64,000 nt of DNA from Thiomicrorhabdus indica (lineage in GTDB: Bacteria; Pseudomonadota; Gammaproteobacteria; Thiomicrospirales; Thiomicrospiraceae), in assembly GCF_004293625.1 (NCBI RefSeq), contig NZ_CP033040.1, positions 558,001 through 622,000 on the forward strand. The letters are read 5' to 3'. The notes below the pieces were generated by a model, which was not told the origin of the DNA, did not search any database, and was given only the letters and a program-made list of their open reading frames with translations. Of this stretch, positions 10,065 to 18,644 are shown piece by piece. Numbering within the stretch: position 1 is the first letter of the stretch; the number at the start of each line of letters is the position of its first letter. Both the position numbers and the translations under genes were made by a program.

Positions 10065-10086
10065 AACGGCCGCATAGGCGGCCGTT
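10065..10086 (-). terminator. terminator hairpin after amt
   Basis: The perfect hairpin AACGGCCGC-ATAG-GCGGCCGTT lies between amt and the GNAT gene. Read on the minus strand it is followed by a short T run, so it most likely ends the glnK-amt transcript. Confidence 0.6.
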
Positions 10087-10107
10087 ATCTTAACAATTAA
10101 TAATAAT

Positions 10108-11358
10108 TTATTGTTTGTGGTCAAATTCTGGATAAGCTTCCATTCCACATTCTTTCATATCCATACCTTCAAGCTCTTCCTCTTGAGAAGGACGTAGTCC
10201 CATGATCTTGTCGATAATGAATAAAACAATCAGAGATGCGATGAACATCCATGCGAAAGTTGCGACAGTACCAATTAACTGCCCCATAAATGTCGCATCG
10301 CTGTTACTGAACATAACTGCAAAGATCCCCCAGATACCCGCGGTACCATGAACTGAAATCGCACCAACAGGGTCATCAATACGGATTTTGTCCATAAACA
10401 TTACTGAGAAGAAAACGACGGCACCACCAACTGCACCAACAAACACTGCCAATTCTGGTGACGGAGCTAACGGTTCTGCAGTGATGGCAACCAAACCAGC
10501 TAGAGCGCCATTAAGTACCATTGTTAAATCTGTTTTGCCAAACTTAATTTTGCTCAAAAGTGCAGCAACAATCATCCCAGCAGCGGCAGCGGCATTGGTG
10601 TTCACAAAGATTCTGGCAACAGCATTCGCTTCGTCAACGTTTGCAATTTTTAGCTCAGAACCACCGTTGAATCCGAACCAGCCCATCCAGAGAATGAACA
10701 TACCTAATGTTGCCATTGGTAAATTTGCACCTGGGATGGCGCGTACTTCACCATTTGGTCCATAACGTCCCAGACGCGGACCAATCATAATTACAGCGGC
10801 TAAAGCAGCAGCTGCACCAGCCATATGAACAACGACTGAACCTGCAAAATCTTGGAATCCAAGCTGATCTAACCAGCCTCCACCCCATTTCCAATAACCT
10901 TCTACTGGATAGATTACAGCTGTCATAACCACGGCAAATACCAAGAATGGCCATAGTTTCATACGTTCTGCAATAGCGCCCGATACGATTGACATAGTCG
11001 CAGCTGCGAAAACCGCTTGGAAGATGAAATCAGACATCGCTGAATAGTAAGGTGCGCCATCACCGCCAGCAACTACAGCTTCAACACTATTATCCGCGCC
11101 TAATAAAAAGCTTAGGTTAGGCAGAAATGAGCTGATTGGATCGCCTGGATACATGACGTTGTAACCGACAAATAAGTATGTGGTACAGGCAACACTGTAT
11201 AACAGCGCATTCTTCGATAAGATTTCAACGGTGTTCTTGCTACGAACAAGACCTGCTTCCAGCATTGCAAAGCCTGCAGCCATCCACATAACAAACACTG
11301 TACTGACTAGAAAATAGAAAGTATCAAGTGCATAAGATAATTGTAAAAAATTTTCCAT
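10108..11358 (-). CDS. amtB: ammonium transporter
   Basis: A 416-residue integral membrane protein of the Amt/Mep/Rh family with about eleven hydrophobic segments. The twin histidines of the pore are present in DFAGSVVVHMAG and VHGTAGIWGIF. Other family signatures are AGFAMLEAGLVRSKN and GFNGGSELK. It imports ammonium and is normally gated by the PII protein encoded just upstream (44-bp gap). The pair is controlled by the sigma-54/NtrC elements upstream of glnK. Confidence 0.93.
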   Translation of the reverse strand: MENFLQLSYALDTFYFLVSTVFVMWMAAGFAMLEAGLVRSKNTVEILSKNALLYSVACTTYLFVGYNVMYPGDPISSFLPNLSFLLGADNSVEAVVAGGDGAPYYSAMSDFIFQAVFAAATMSIVSGAIAERMKLWPFLVFAVVMTAVIYPVEGYWKWGGGWLDQLGFQDFAGSVVVHMAGAAAALAAVIMIGPRLGRYGPNGEVRAIPGANLPMATLGMFILWMGWFGFNGGSELKIANVDEANAVARIFVNTNAAAAAGMIVAALLSKIKFGKTDLTMVLNGALAGLVAITAEPLAPSPELAVFVGAVGGAVVFFSVMFMDKIRIDDPVGAISVHGTAGIWGIFAVMFSNSDATFMGQLIGTVATFAWMFIASLIVLFIIDKIMGLRPSQEEELEGMDMKECGMEAYPEFDHKQ

Positions 11359-11402
11359 AAATTTTTACCTCAAAGTATTTCCTCATTAATTCTGTTGTGA
11401 AG

Positions 11403-11741
11403 TTATAACGCTTCTTCGTCAGACTCTCCGGTACGGATCCGGAGGACTTTTTCTATTGGTGTAACAAAAATTTTCCCATCGCCAATTTTTCCAGATTTGG
11501 AACTATTCATAATTAGATTTAGAGTTTCATCAAGTACGTCATCTGAAACGACGATTTCAAGCATAATCTTGGGTACAAAGTGGATTTCGTATTCGGCTCC
11601 ACGGTAAATTTCTGTTTGTCCTTTCTGACGACCATAACCCTTCACTTCCGTTACAGTAAGTCCACTGATACCTATGTTTATCAGGGCTTCACGAACATCA
11701 TCAAGTTTATAAGGGTTTATAATCGCTTTGATTTGTTTCAT
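11403..11741 (-). CDS. glnK: PII nitrogen regulatory protein
   Basis: A 112-residue PII protein starting MKQIKAIINPYKLDDVREAL. The T-loop has the uridylylatable tyrosine in YRGAEYEIHFVPK, and the nucleotide-binding segment is GKIGDGKIFVTPIEKVLRIRTGE. It senses 2-oxoglutarate/ATP/ADP and blocks the cognate Amt when nitrogen is plentiful. It is named GlnK rather than GlnB because of linkage to amt and the NtrC-type promoter. A strong GGAGG ribosome site precedes the ATG. Confidence 0.93.
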   Translation of the reverse strand: MKQIKAIINPYKLDDVREALINIGISGLTVTEVKGYGRQKGQTEIYRGAEYEIHFVPKIMLEIVVSDDVLDETLNLIMNSSKSGKIGDGKIFVTPIEKVLRIRTGESDEEAL

Positions 11742-11786
11742 AAGCGACCTCCATGAGGAAAATTAGTAATTCATTGATAGAAGAGG

Positions 11787-11800
11787 GCAAAAGATATGCC
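11787..11800 (-). promoter_or_regulatory. sigma-54 promoter of glnK-amt
   Basis: On the minus strand GGGCAT-ATCT-TTTGCC has the essential GG (11799-11800), a 10-base gap and GC (11787-11788). This matches the TGGCAC-N5-TTGCW consensus well. The predicted start lies near 11775, upstream of the GGAGG site of glnK. Confidence 0.7.
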
Positions 11801-11933
11801 CCCTAGATAGTGGTATGGAACAAATATACCGAGGACAACATAGATAGAATCTTGCCATTGATATAAAGTTTATGTTTATCAATGAGTTACTGTATTTTTT
11901 GGCTAAATGATTCCTGGTAGGAAACATTTTTTC

Positions 11934-11967
11934 GCACCTGTTTGGTGCTGTGGCATTGGTTTGGTGC
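11934..11967 (-). promoter_or_regulatory. tandem NtrC binding sites upstream of glnK
   Basis: GCACCTGTTTGGTGC at 11934-11948 is a perfect GCACC-N5-GGTGC NtrC box. A second, imperfect box GCATT-N5-GGTGC lies at 11953-11967, 19 bp away. They sit about 135-165 bp upstream of the sigma-54 element, a usual enhancer distance. Confidence 0.75.
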
Positions 11968-12003
11968 TAAATTTCGAGCAAGGGGCTTTTGAGGAATTCG
12001 CCC

Positions 12004-12591
12004 CTATGGTTTAGAGGAAGGGTAGATAATGATATTTAGAAATTTAATTGGCACTTGAATCAGTTCTTCAGGCCCATGAGAAATGGAGGCATCATAGGTC
12101 AGAGAGTCGCCAGGTTTCATGTGGTATTTTGACTTGCCATGACGGTAAATTAACTCACCCTCGAGCAAAAACATGAATACTTTACCTTCGTGTGTAAACG
12201 ATGGAAATATCTCACTTTTATTGTCTAATGAAATAAGAAACGGTTCGAAAGTTTTATTGGGACCAGAATCATAGGCAAGTAAGTGATAAGTATGGCCTAC
12301 TTTGGTGCCACGTCGGACAACTTCAAGTCGTTCGTCAGTGGTTACTAACTGCGCAGCTTCGCCGCCATTGTCAAACTCTTTAAAAAAAGCAGAGATGGGA
12401 ACACCGAGCGCTGTAGAAATTCGTAGGAGTGAATCCAAACTTGGTGAGACTTGACCATTTTCGATTTTGCTGAGCATACCTCGACTGATGGTTGATTGCT
12501 CTGATACTTCAGCAATCGTCAACCCTTGTTTTTTTCGGAATTCATTTATGACTCGACCAATATAGGAGTCTAGAGAGTTTTGCTTATCCAT
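12004..12591 (-). CDS. XRE-family regulator with C-terminal cupin domain
   Basis: 195 residues. The helix-turn-helix (about 10-65; GLTIAEVSEQSTISRGMLSKIENGQVSPSLDSLLRISTALG) is a textbook XRE domain. It is followed by a cupin fold (about 115-190; FPSFTHEGKVFMFLLEGELIYRHGKSKYHMKPGD). Proteins of this build usually sense a small metabolite through the cupin (PuuR-like, MtlR-like). Its location between the two ammonium transporter genes suggests a nitrogen-related target, but no operator could be assigned. Confidence 0.85.
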   Translation of the reverse strand: MDKQNSLDSYIGRVINEFRKKQGLTIAEVSEQSTISRGMLSKIENGQVSPSLDSLLRISTALGVPISAFFKEFDNGGEAAQLVTTDERLEVVRRGTKVGHTYHLLAYDSGPNKTFEPFLISLDNKSEIFPSFTHEGKVFMFLLEGELIYRHGKSKYHMKPGDSLTYDASISHGPEELIQVPIKFLNIIIYPSSKP

Positions 12592-12745
12592 TGAAATTTT
12601 TGATGTATTGAATTGTAAATGCTTTATAGCATTCTAATAGAAAGGCCTGAACAATTCTAAACAATTCACTATATTTCGTATAAAACTAGCATTAATAGGA
12701 AAGTGATGCGGTTGGATAATTGTCGGTGATAACGACTTGTCGTCG

Positions 12746-12771
12746 GATTTGTTACCGGCCGGTAACAAATC
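12746..12771. repeat. 26-bp perfect palindrome with ACCGGCCGGT core
   Basis: The core at 12754-12763 is extended symmetrically to 26 bp, from G12746 to C12771. It lies in the gap downstream of the Amt-GGDEF gene and upstream of the XRE gene. There is no T run on either side, so it is not a standard terminator. Confidence 0.85.
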
Positions 12772-12862
12772 ATGGTGACAGAATAGTTATTTTGAACGAG
12801 AGTGTAGCGTTACTTTAGTTCTGAAATTATTCTGAAAGCTTTGGTGTCATGCCGTCTGAGCA

Positions 12863-14695
12863 TTAGGCAAGCACCCAAGTGCCTTTTCCGCGCTTTTTGG
12901 CTGAGTACATTGCGGAGTCAGCCTCTTTCAGTAATTCTTCAACTCCAATAGAACAGTTTGGTTCAAAGAGTTTTAAGCCAATTGAGCTATCGACACCGAT
13001 CGTTTGGCCTTGTGTTGTTGTGATTGGCTGACGAATCGATTTCATTAACTGTTCGGTAATATGCGCAGCCTGATTTTCACTGACAATATTTTCAATCAAA
13101 ATAACAAATTCATCTCCCCCAAAGCGAGCGGCTGTATCTTCTTGATGAATCATTGCTTGTATTCGCTGGGCAACCACCTTCAATATTTCATCGCCGGCAT
13201 CGTGGCCGTAGGTATCATTGGCTTTTTTAAAGCCATCTAAATCGATAAACAGTAGGCCATGCAGAAAAGGTAAGTCATCAGCATGCGCTAATAGGCGTTC
13301 AATTTCGGTAAATAAGATGTTGCGCTTGGCTAAACCGGTTAATTGGTCATAGTTTGCTCGATAGGCGGCTTCATCAATAAGTCGTTGATTTTCATCTGTC
13401 AGTTGATTGAATGCACGGGTTACGTTGTTATAAAACTCTGCAATCAAAGCGGCTTCAGAATAAGGCTCGACTGAAATGCGTTGAGTAAAATCTTTTGAAT
13501 TTGCTTGCAGGTTCATCATTTGCACCAAATCGTGCATGGAATTTGAGGCTTTGTGCTCGCTTATATTCATACCGATAATTTCATTTGCTTCACTGGCTCT
13601 CAAAGGCATAAAGTGATTGGCTATTTTTAAGAAAAGATAGGTGACAGTAAACGCATAAAGGCCAACGACACAAATACCGATAAGCTGAATTTGTAACTGT
13701 TCGAGAAACGGCACATTCGGTACAAAGAAGGCGACTGCTAAAGTGCCTGAAATACCGGCAAAAAGATGAACTGGAATGGCGTCAATTGCATCGTCAATTT
13801 TCCAGTGGATGAGGAGCACTCGACCGATTTCATAGGAAAAAAAGCCTAAACTGCCAATGGCGACAGCTTCAAGAGTGCTTGTTAAGTTTGCTGAAGCGGT
13901 AATGCAGACTAAGCCTGCTAAAATTCCATGCATAATGCTATCCACTTCATAAAAGCCATGTTTGTATCGGCTGTAAATTAATCCGCTAAGACCTCCCATA
14001 GAACCGGCTATTAAGGTGTTTAGTATGACCTTTCCTGTTTCGTGGTTGAGCGCTAAAACACTGCCACCATTGAATCCAATCCATCCTAACCAAATCAAGA
14101 AAATTCCCAGTGCACTCATAGCCAAATTGGATTTTTCAAAGTTTTGAGTACGGTTAAATCGTCCAAGCCTTGGGCCGATAATCATGATAGCCGCTAGAGC
14201 CGCCCAGCCGCCGACAGAGTGAACGACGGTTGAACCGGCAAAGTCGATAAATCCGAGTTGCGCCAACCAACCATCCTGATTCCATGACCAATGTGCTTGA
14301 ATGGGATAAATAAACAGGGAAATGAGTACTGCGATTAGCAAATAGGTTGGGTATCGAGTTCGTTCAGCAATTGAGCCTGAAATAATAGTCACGGCCGTGG
14401 ATGCAAACATTGCCTGAAACAGAATAAAGACAATCTCTGAAAAGTTATCTTCATAGAAAAAAAGACTGTCCCAGCCAACCCAACCATTGAGCGAATTTCC
14501 AAGCATTAAGCTTGCACCAATGGTGACAAAGATCATCAAGGCAATCAAAAAGTCGGAGATATTTTTTATGGCTGTGGAGATGGAGTTTTTAGCTCGAGTT
14601 TGACCTGCCTCTAATGCCGTAAATCCTGGTTGCATTAAGGCGACGAGGACTGCACTTATTAAGATCCATAACGTATCGATTAACCCCAAATCCAT
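12863..14695 (-). CDS. ammonium transporter-diguanylate cyclase fusion
   Basis: The start at MDLGLIDTLW gives 610 residues; a TTG 45 bp earlier is less likely. Residues 1-about 400 are a full Amt domain, with TALEAGQTRAKNS and both pore histidines (DFAGSTVVHSVGG and VHLFAGISG). After a helical linker comes a GGDEF domain (about 450-610) with DQLTGLAKR and an intact RFGGDEF. The RxxD inhibitory site is absent (HQED). It is likely a membrane sensor that couples ammonium binding or transport to c-di-GMP synthesis. The transporter half may be a receptor rather than a pump. A sigma-54 element and an NtrC-like site precede it. Confidence 0.88.
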   Translation of the reverse strand: MDLGLIDTLWILISAVLVALMQPGFTALEAGQTRAKNSISTAIKNISDFLIALMIFVTIGASLMLGNSLNGWVGWDSLFFYEDNFSEIVFILFQAMFASTAVTIISGSIAERTRYPTYLLIAVLISLFIYPIQAHWSWNQDGWLAQLGFIDFAGSTVVHSVGGWAALAAIMIIGPRLGRFNRTQNFEKSNLAMSALGIFLIWLGWIGFNGGSVLALNHETGKVILNTLIAGSMGGLSGLIYSRYKHGFYEVDSIMHGILAGLVCITASANLTSTLEAVAIGSLGFFSYEIGRVLLIHWKIDDAIDAIPVHLFAGISGTLAVAFFVPNVPFLEQLQIQLIGICVVGLYAFTVTYLFLKIANHFMPLRASEANEIIGMNISEHKASNSMHDLVQMMNLQANSKDFTQRISVEPYSEAALIAEFYNNVTRAFNQLTDENQRLIDEAAYRANYDQLTGLAKRNILFTEIERLLAHADDLPFLHGLLFIDLDGFKKANDTYGHDAGDEILKVVAQRIQAMIHQEDTAARFGGDEFVILIENIVSENQAAHITEQLMKSIRQPITTTQGQTIGVDSSIGLKLFEPNCSIGVEELLKEADSAMYSAKKRGKGTWVLA

Positions 14696-14736
14696 AACGA
14701 CCCCATCAAATTTTGTTTGAGAATAAGGTGGGTTAA

Positions 14737-14750
14737 GCAAATATTAGACC
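14737..14750 (-). promoter_or_regulatory. putative sigma-54 promoter of the Amt-GGDEF gene
   Basis: On the minus strand AAGGTCTAATATTTGCTT carries GG (14749-14750), ten bases, then GC (14737-14738). The -12 side TTTGCT is good and the -24 side AGGTC is weaker. It lies about 42-55 bp upstream of the chosen start. Confidence 0.5.
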
Positions 14751-14827
14751 TTAATAAGAAATAACTAATATATTGATTGAATTATGATTTTTAAAAATGT
14801 GGTGTGATAGGTTGTGTGTTTTGAGTA

Positions 14828-14842
14828 GCACTAAAAGTGTGC
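14828..14842 (-). promoter_or_regulatory. NtrC-like site upstream of the Amt-GGDEF gene
   Basis: GCACTAAAAGTGTGC keeps the GCAC-N7-GTGC core of NtrC boxes but lacks the inner C/G of the consensus. It lies about 80 bp upstream of the -24 element. Confidence 0.45.
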
Positions 14843-14867
14843 AAATTGAGAATATCTGCTCTCGACA

Positions 14868-15377
14868 TCAGTAATGCGTTTTATCATCTTTGTTTTGCCA
14901 TAACTCAAATGCAGTTTTGGCTTGCTGTTCGAGAAGCCGTTGAGTCGGAATTTTTCGGTTTTCAACCGGCCGGCAAACTTCTTGATATAGAAATTCATCA
15001 TCAAAACCAATTTGAGCGGCATCCTGTCGACTATTGGCATAGTAGATTTTATCCAGTCGAGCCCAGTAAATTGCGCTCAGGCACATAGGGCAAGGTTCAC
15101 AACTGCTGTAAATTTCACAGCCAGATAAATCAAAGGTGTTTAACCGATCGCAAGCTTTGCGAATCGCGACGATTTCGGCGTGAGCAGTGGGATCATGTGT
15201 GCCTGTGACTTGATTAAAGCCCTCGGCAATAATTTCTCCATTGCGAGTAATGACAGCCCCAAATGGCCCTCCACTGTCTTTGTCGAGGTGATGGCATGAC
15301 AGTTCTATTGCGCGTTGCATGAAATCTTCATGGGCATGTTCACAAGATATTGAGGAGGTTTTATTTGATTGGTTCAT
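14868..15377 (-). CDS. guaD: guanine deaminase / nucleoside deaminase of the CDA fold
   Basis: A 169-residue cytidine-deaminase-fold enzyme. The zinc motifs are DPTAHAEIVAIRKAC (His and catalytic Glu) and EPCPMCLSAIYWA. The length and the tail EVCRPVENRKIP resemble bacterial GuaD more than TadA. It would deaminate guanine to xanthine, releasing ammonia, in keeping with the nitrogen theme. A tRNA adenosine deaminase is the alternative. Confidence 0.75.
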   Translation of the reverse strand: MNQSNKTSSISCEHAHEDFMQRAIELSCHHLDKDSGGPFGAVITRNGEIIAEGFNQVTGTHDPTAHAEIVAIRKACDRLNTFDLSGCEIYSSCEPCPMCLSAIYWARLDKIYYANSRQDAAQIGFDDEFLYQEVCRPVENRKIPTQRLLEQQAKTAFELWQNKDDKTHY

Positions 15378-15385
15378 ATTGATTC

Positions 15386-15404
15386 AGTTATTCAGAGTCG
15401 ACTA
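15386..15404. repeat. solo MITE terminus
   Basis: The 19 bases AGTTATTCAGAGTCGACTA equal the right terminal repeat of the two MITE copies. No second terminus is seen nearby. Its last three bases form the stop codon (TAG on the minus strand) of the GGDEF-EAL gene. Confidence 0.7.
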
Positions 15405-17426
15405 CTTAAAGGTATTTTCAATCATTGGGATTTCTTTAAGCGCTTCTTCAATCGGTTTGGGTTTTGACAGCAGATACCCTTGGATTTGGTCGCAGCCAAG
15501 CTGCTTGAGAATCTCTCTTTGCTTTTCATTCTCAATGCCTTCGGCAATAATTTTTTTCTCAAGACCGTGCAGTGCACTAATCATGGCTTCAACTAGAATC
15601 ACATCGCGAGGGTCGTTATCCATTTGACGGATAAATTCTTGGTCAATTTTGATGACATCAAAAGGCAGGTTCTTGAGTTCGCTGAACGATGAATATCCCG
15701 ATCCAAAGTCATCCATGTGTACTTCCAATCCTGCACTTTGCAATTCTAAAATCATTTGACGTGTATGAATCATGTTGCTGATAAACACGCTTTCAGTCAC
15801 TTCTAAAGCAAGCCATTGGGGTGAAATTGAAGATTTCTGAATTCGCTCCAGAACGTATTGCACAAAGTTTTGTTCATAGAGTTGTATTGGTGAAACGTTA
15901 ATGGAGATTTTATACAGTGGCTGATGAGTCTTTTGCCAATGCTCTAAAAGCTCGATGACCGTATCAAATATCCAATGACCGACTTCAATGATCAGTCCTG
16001 TTTGCTCCAGAATTGGGATGAATTGGTCAGGGGGGATTAGCCCTTTTTCAGGATGTTTCCAGCGGATTAGAGCCTCAAACGAGTTGATTTTACTGGTGTG
16101 AAGGTTTTGTTGAGGTTGGAAAAAAAGGCAAAATTCCCGGTTTTCAAGAGCTTCAAAAATGCGCCCCTTTTGAGTTGCTTTTTGAGTGGTTAAATTCAAC
16201 ATGGAAGCATCAAAAAAGGAAAAAGGTTTATACCCACTTTTTTTCGCATGATACATTGCAATATCCGCTTGGCTTAGAAGCATGTCGGGCGTTGTCGCAG
16301 AATCGGGATAAAGTGAAATACCAATGCTGGGCTGAGTATGAATCTGGTGGTCGCCAATTTGAATGTTTTTCTTAAAGCTATTGGTGATTTTTAAACAGAG
16401 GTTTTTAATGTCTGCTAGGTTCGTAGTCCCCTCAACAATTGCGGTAAACTCATCACCGCCAATCCGTGCCACTAAATCTTCTTCTCGAAAAGCATTTCGT
16501 AAACGCTCACTGACTTGATGAAGCAATAGATCACCTGAGGCATGGCCATAAGAGTCATTGATGGATTTAAAGTCATTCAAATCCATAAACAGTAATGCAA
16601 AGCCGCCACCATGACGTTCATAACGATAAATAGTTTTTTCCAGCATTCGCATGAAAAAGGCTCGATTTGGCAGTTTAGTTAAGTCATCAAAATAAGCCAT
16701 TTCTTCGATGCGTTTTTTTGCTTCGTGCAAATCGGTAATGTCATGAATAATGATGAGATTTGCCGGTTCTTCACGCCAAACCGTGGTAATCGTCGAGACC
16801 TCTGCTCGCCCTGGAGCTTGTCCAGGGCGAAGAAAATCAATTTCAAATTTTTCCGTGCTTTGCATTGGTTGAATAAAGCCAAACGGGATACCAATCAAAT
16901 TATCTTTGTCGTAGTACATTAAATCCGCTGCAGCTTGATTGGCAAAAAGAATGATGCCATTGTGATCGGTGATTAAGATTCCGTTTAGGTTATGCTCAAT
17001 GAGCGTTTCAAAATTGGTTTGTGCTTCATAGAGTTCTTCAATAGTGGTTAGGGTATCGCTTAAATCTTTTGCAGAACCGATATAGCTTTCATTGAATTTT
17101 GAGAGTTGGATGGCCATTTCATAATCTTGACCGGCCGGTAAAGACCAATGCATTGTGAATTGCAGATGATTGACGTCCGAATGAGCGAATTTTTGTAATC
17201 GGCTTTGGATAAACATCTGTTCATCGACATGTCGAGTGAGCAGGTTAAAAGACCTGCCTAAAAGTGTTTCACATTGCATGTTGAGTTTATCGGTTGCAAA
17301 CCGGTTTAATGAGATAAGCTTAAAAGAGGCGTCGAGCGAGAACAGCACTTCCTGAGCAACATCAACGTAAGTTTGCATCAGGTATTTCAGTTCATGATGG
17401 CTATTCTGTGTTTCCTGCTCAGACAT
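15402..17426 (-). CDS. PAS-PAS-GGDEF-EAL c-di-GMP signalling protein
   Basis: 674 residues, cytoplasmic, with no membrane segment. Two PAS-type domains lie at about 10-110 and 135-235. The GGDEF domain (from about 245) has DDLTKLPNR, an RxxD I-site (REED) and intact RIGGDEF near 326. The EAL domain (about 415-665) has FEALIRWKHP, ISINVSPIQL, LEVTES, MDDFGSGYSS, IKIDQEF and IAEGIENE, so both catalytic activities look possible. The PAS ligands are unknown. The stop codon lies inside a solo MITE end. Confidence 0.9.
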   Translation of the reverse strand: MSEQETQNSHHELKYLMQTYVDVAQEVLFSLDASFKLISLNRFATDKLNMQCETLLGRSFNLLTRHVDEQMFIQSRLQKFAHSDVNHLQFTMHWSLPAGQDYEMAIQLSKFNESYIGSAKDLSDTLTTIEELYEAQTNFETLIEHNLNGILITDHNGIILFANQAAADLMYYDKDNLIGIPFGFIQPMQSTEKFEIDFLRPGQAPGRAEVSTITTVWREEPANLIIIHDITDLHEAKKRIEEMAYFDDLTKLPNRAFFMRMLEKTIYRYERHGGGFALLFMDLNDFKSINDSYGHASGDLLLHQVSERLRNAFREEDLVARIGGDEFTAIVEGTTNLADIKNLCLKITNSFKKNIQIGDHQIHTQPSIGISLYPDSATTPDMLLSQADIAMYHAKKSGYKPFSFFDASMLNLTTQKATQKGRIFEALENREFCLFFQPQQNLHTSKINSFEALIRWKHPEKGLIPPDQFIPILEQTGLIIEVGHWIFDTVIELLEHWQKTHQPLYKISINVSPIQLYEQNFVQYVLERIQKSSISPQWLALEVTESVFISNMIHTRQMILELQSAGLEVHMDDFGSGYSSFSELKNLPFDVIKIDQEFIRQMDNDPRDVILVEAMISALHGLEKKIIAEGIENEKQREILKQLGCDQIQGYLLSKPKPIEEALKEIPMIENTFK

Positions 17427-17690
17427 AAGCTTATGTTCACCTCTAAATTATTTTAGGGTAGATTTTTAGTCGCGTTTAAACGGTTCAAATTCGAAAAAAA
17501 TGAATGTTTCATTGTAATGAAAATTACTCTCTTGCATAAATATTTGTGGACATAGTTGCTTAATTTGCATCAATTAAGCTGCTTAACAGGGGATGGTTAA
17601 AAATTAGGAAGCAAAATTTTGAAGCAATAGCCAATCATTCTTTCCCCAATGATTTAAAACCTAATTATTTTTGGGCCCAAGTCTGAAAGC

Positions 17691-18509
17691 TCAGTTGTTT
17701 TGAATAAAGAGATAGTGAATTTTTAATTTTCCTTCAAACCAATAATGATTTTGAATGCGTGTGTTATCCGAATGTAACGCCATTTTTGGAAACGGTTCTT
17801 GGTTCGAAACTGTTAAGAGTTGTTGATTGGCGAGGGTGCTGTTTGATCGGCCTTTATTGGTGAACAATGAAATAAACTGCTGTTTTGATTCATCTAATAC
17901 ACGGGTCTTTTGCCAATTGATGTTTACACCTGACCATTGGATGGTTTCTTGAACATGCATTGGGTAGTAGCCATCGAGAAACTTTCGCATGTAGGGGCCT
18001 CGTGCCAGTTGCCAGTGTTGCTGTTTCTGATCAAATGTAAGCGTTTTCGTTTTGCCGGAGATACAAATTTTCGCATCTTTTTGCACATTCCTAAGCGCAA
18101 TGCTTGCGGCTTTTGTCACAGTGCTTCCTATGCCTTTACTAGAGAGAACAGTCAAGTTTTCAGTGGTTTTGGCATTGTAGACAATTTCAATTGCATGAAT
18201 GGCATCCAAGTTGTTATGACATTGAGTGAAGTCAACAAAGCCAGTACTCAGAGAGTCATGGTCAATTGTAATGTCATTTTGCAGCCAATATTTGCCTTGA
18301 GTTTTGTTTGGTTCAACCCACTTAAGTGGAGAATCCTGCACATCAAGTGTTTTAAAAAAAGAATCATCTTCTAAAAATGCCCGTTCTTGAGGGCTTAAAT
18401 CGGATAAGTCATTTTCGGTTGCAGCAGTCGTAGTAATAGGCAAACTCATCATATTGAAAACGACAATTAGACCAGCGATTCGTTTCGAATTAGAGTGCAA
18501 TTTAGGCAT
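17691..18509 (-). CDS. hypothetical secreted protein
   Basis: The start at MPKLHSNSKR (18509) is preferred because GAGAA precedes it; an earlier in-frame start at 18542 is possible. 272 residues. A hydrophobic segment (IAGLIVVFNMMSLPITTTAA) at about 10-30 looks like a signal peptide. The rest is beta-rich, with two cysteines (FTQCHNN and AKICISG) that could form a disulfide. I do not recognise the family. It diverges from the cryptochrome gene and shares the intergenic region with the hexamer operator, so light control is possible. Confidence 0.6.
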   Translation of the reverse strand: MPKLHSNSKRIAGLIVVFNMMSLPITTTAATENDLSDLSPQERAFLEDDSFFKTLDVQDSPLKWVEPNKTQGKYWLQNDITIDHDSLSTGFVDFTQCHNNLDAIHAIEIVYNAKTTENLTVLSSKGIGSTVTKAASIALRNVQKDAKICISGKTKTLTFDQKQQHWQLARGPYMRKFLDGYYPMHVQETIQWSGVNINWQKTRVLDESKQQFISLFTNKGRSNSTLANQQLLTVSNQEPFPKMALHSDNTRIQNHYWFEGKLKIHYLFIQNN

Positions 18510-18588
18510 ATTTATTCTCACAATTAATACGATTAATGACATCGTTTTTTGGTAATCGGACGATTGTATGATTTTAGATTTTAAAACT

Positions 18589-18625
18589 TATGCAATTGTT
18601 ATACAATTTGTTTTTATGTTGTATA
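18589..18625. promoter_or_regulatory. hexamer operator/promoter of the cryptochrome gene
   Basis: TATGCA (18589), five bases, TATACA (18600), fourteen bases, TGTATA (18620). The same hexamer-N5-hexamer-N15-hexamer layout occurs at 29222-29259 and 30884-30921. TGTATA at 18620 may double as the -10. The hexamers resemble boxes of light-responsive LitR/PplR MerR-type regulators (TGTAYA). Confidence 0.55.
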
Positions 18626-18644
18626 GGTGTGGTCTGGTTCATTG

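Noticed and set aside
11843-11865. TGGCAAGATTC on the minus strand as the sigma-54 promoter of glnK
   Set aside because: The -12 GC is missing at the right spacing; the element at 11787-11800 has both invariant dinucleotides.
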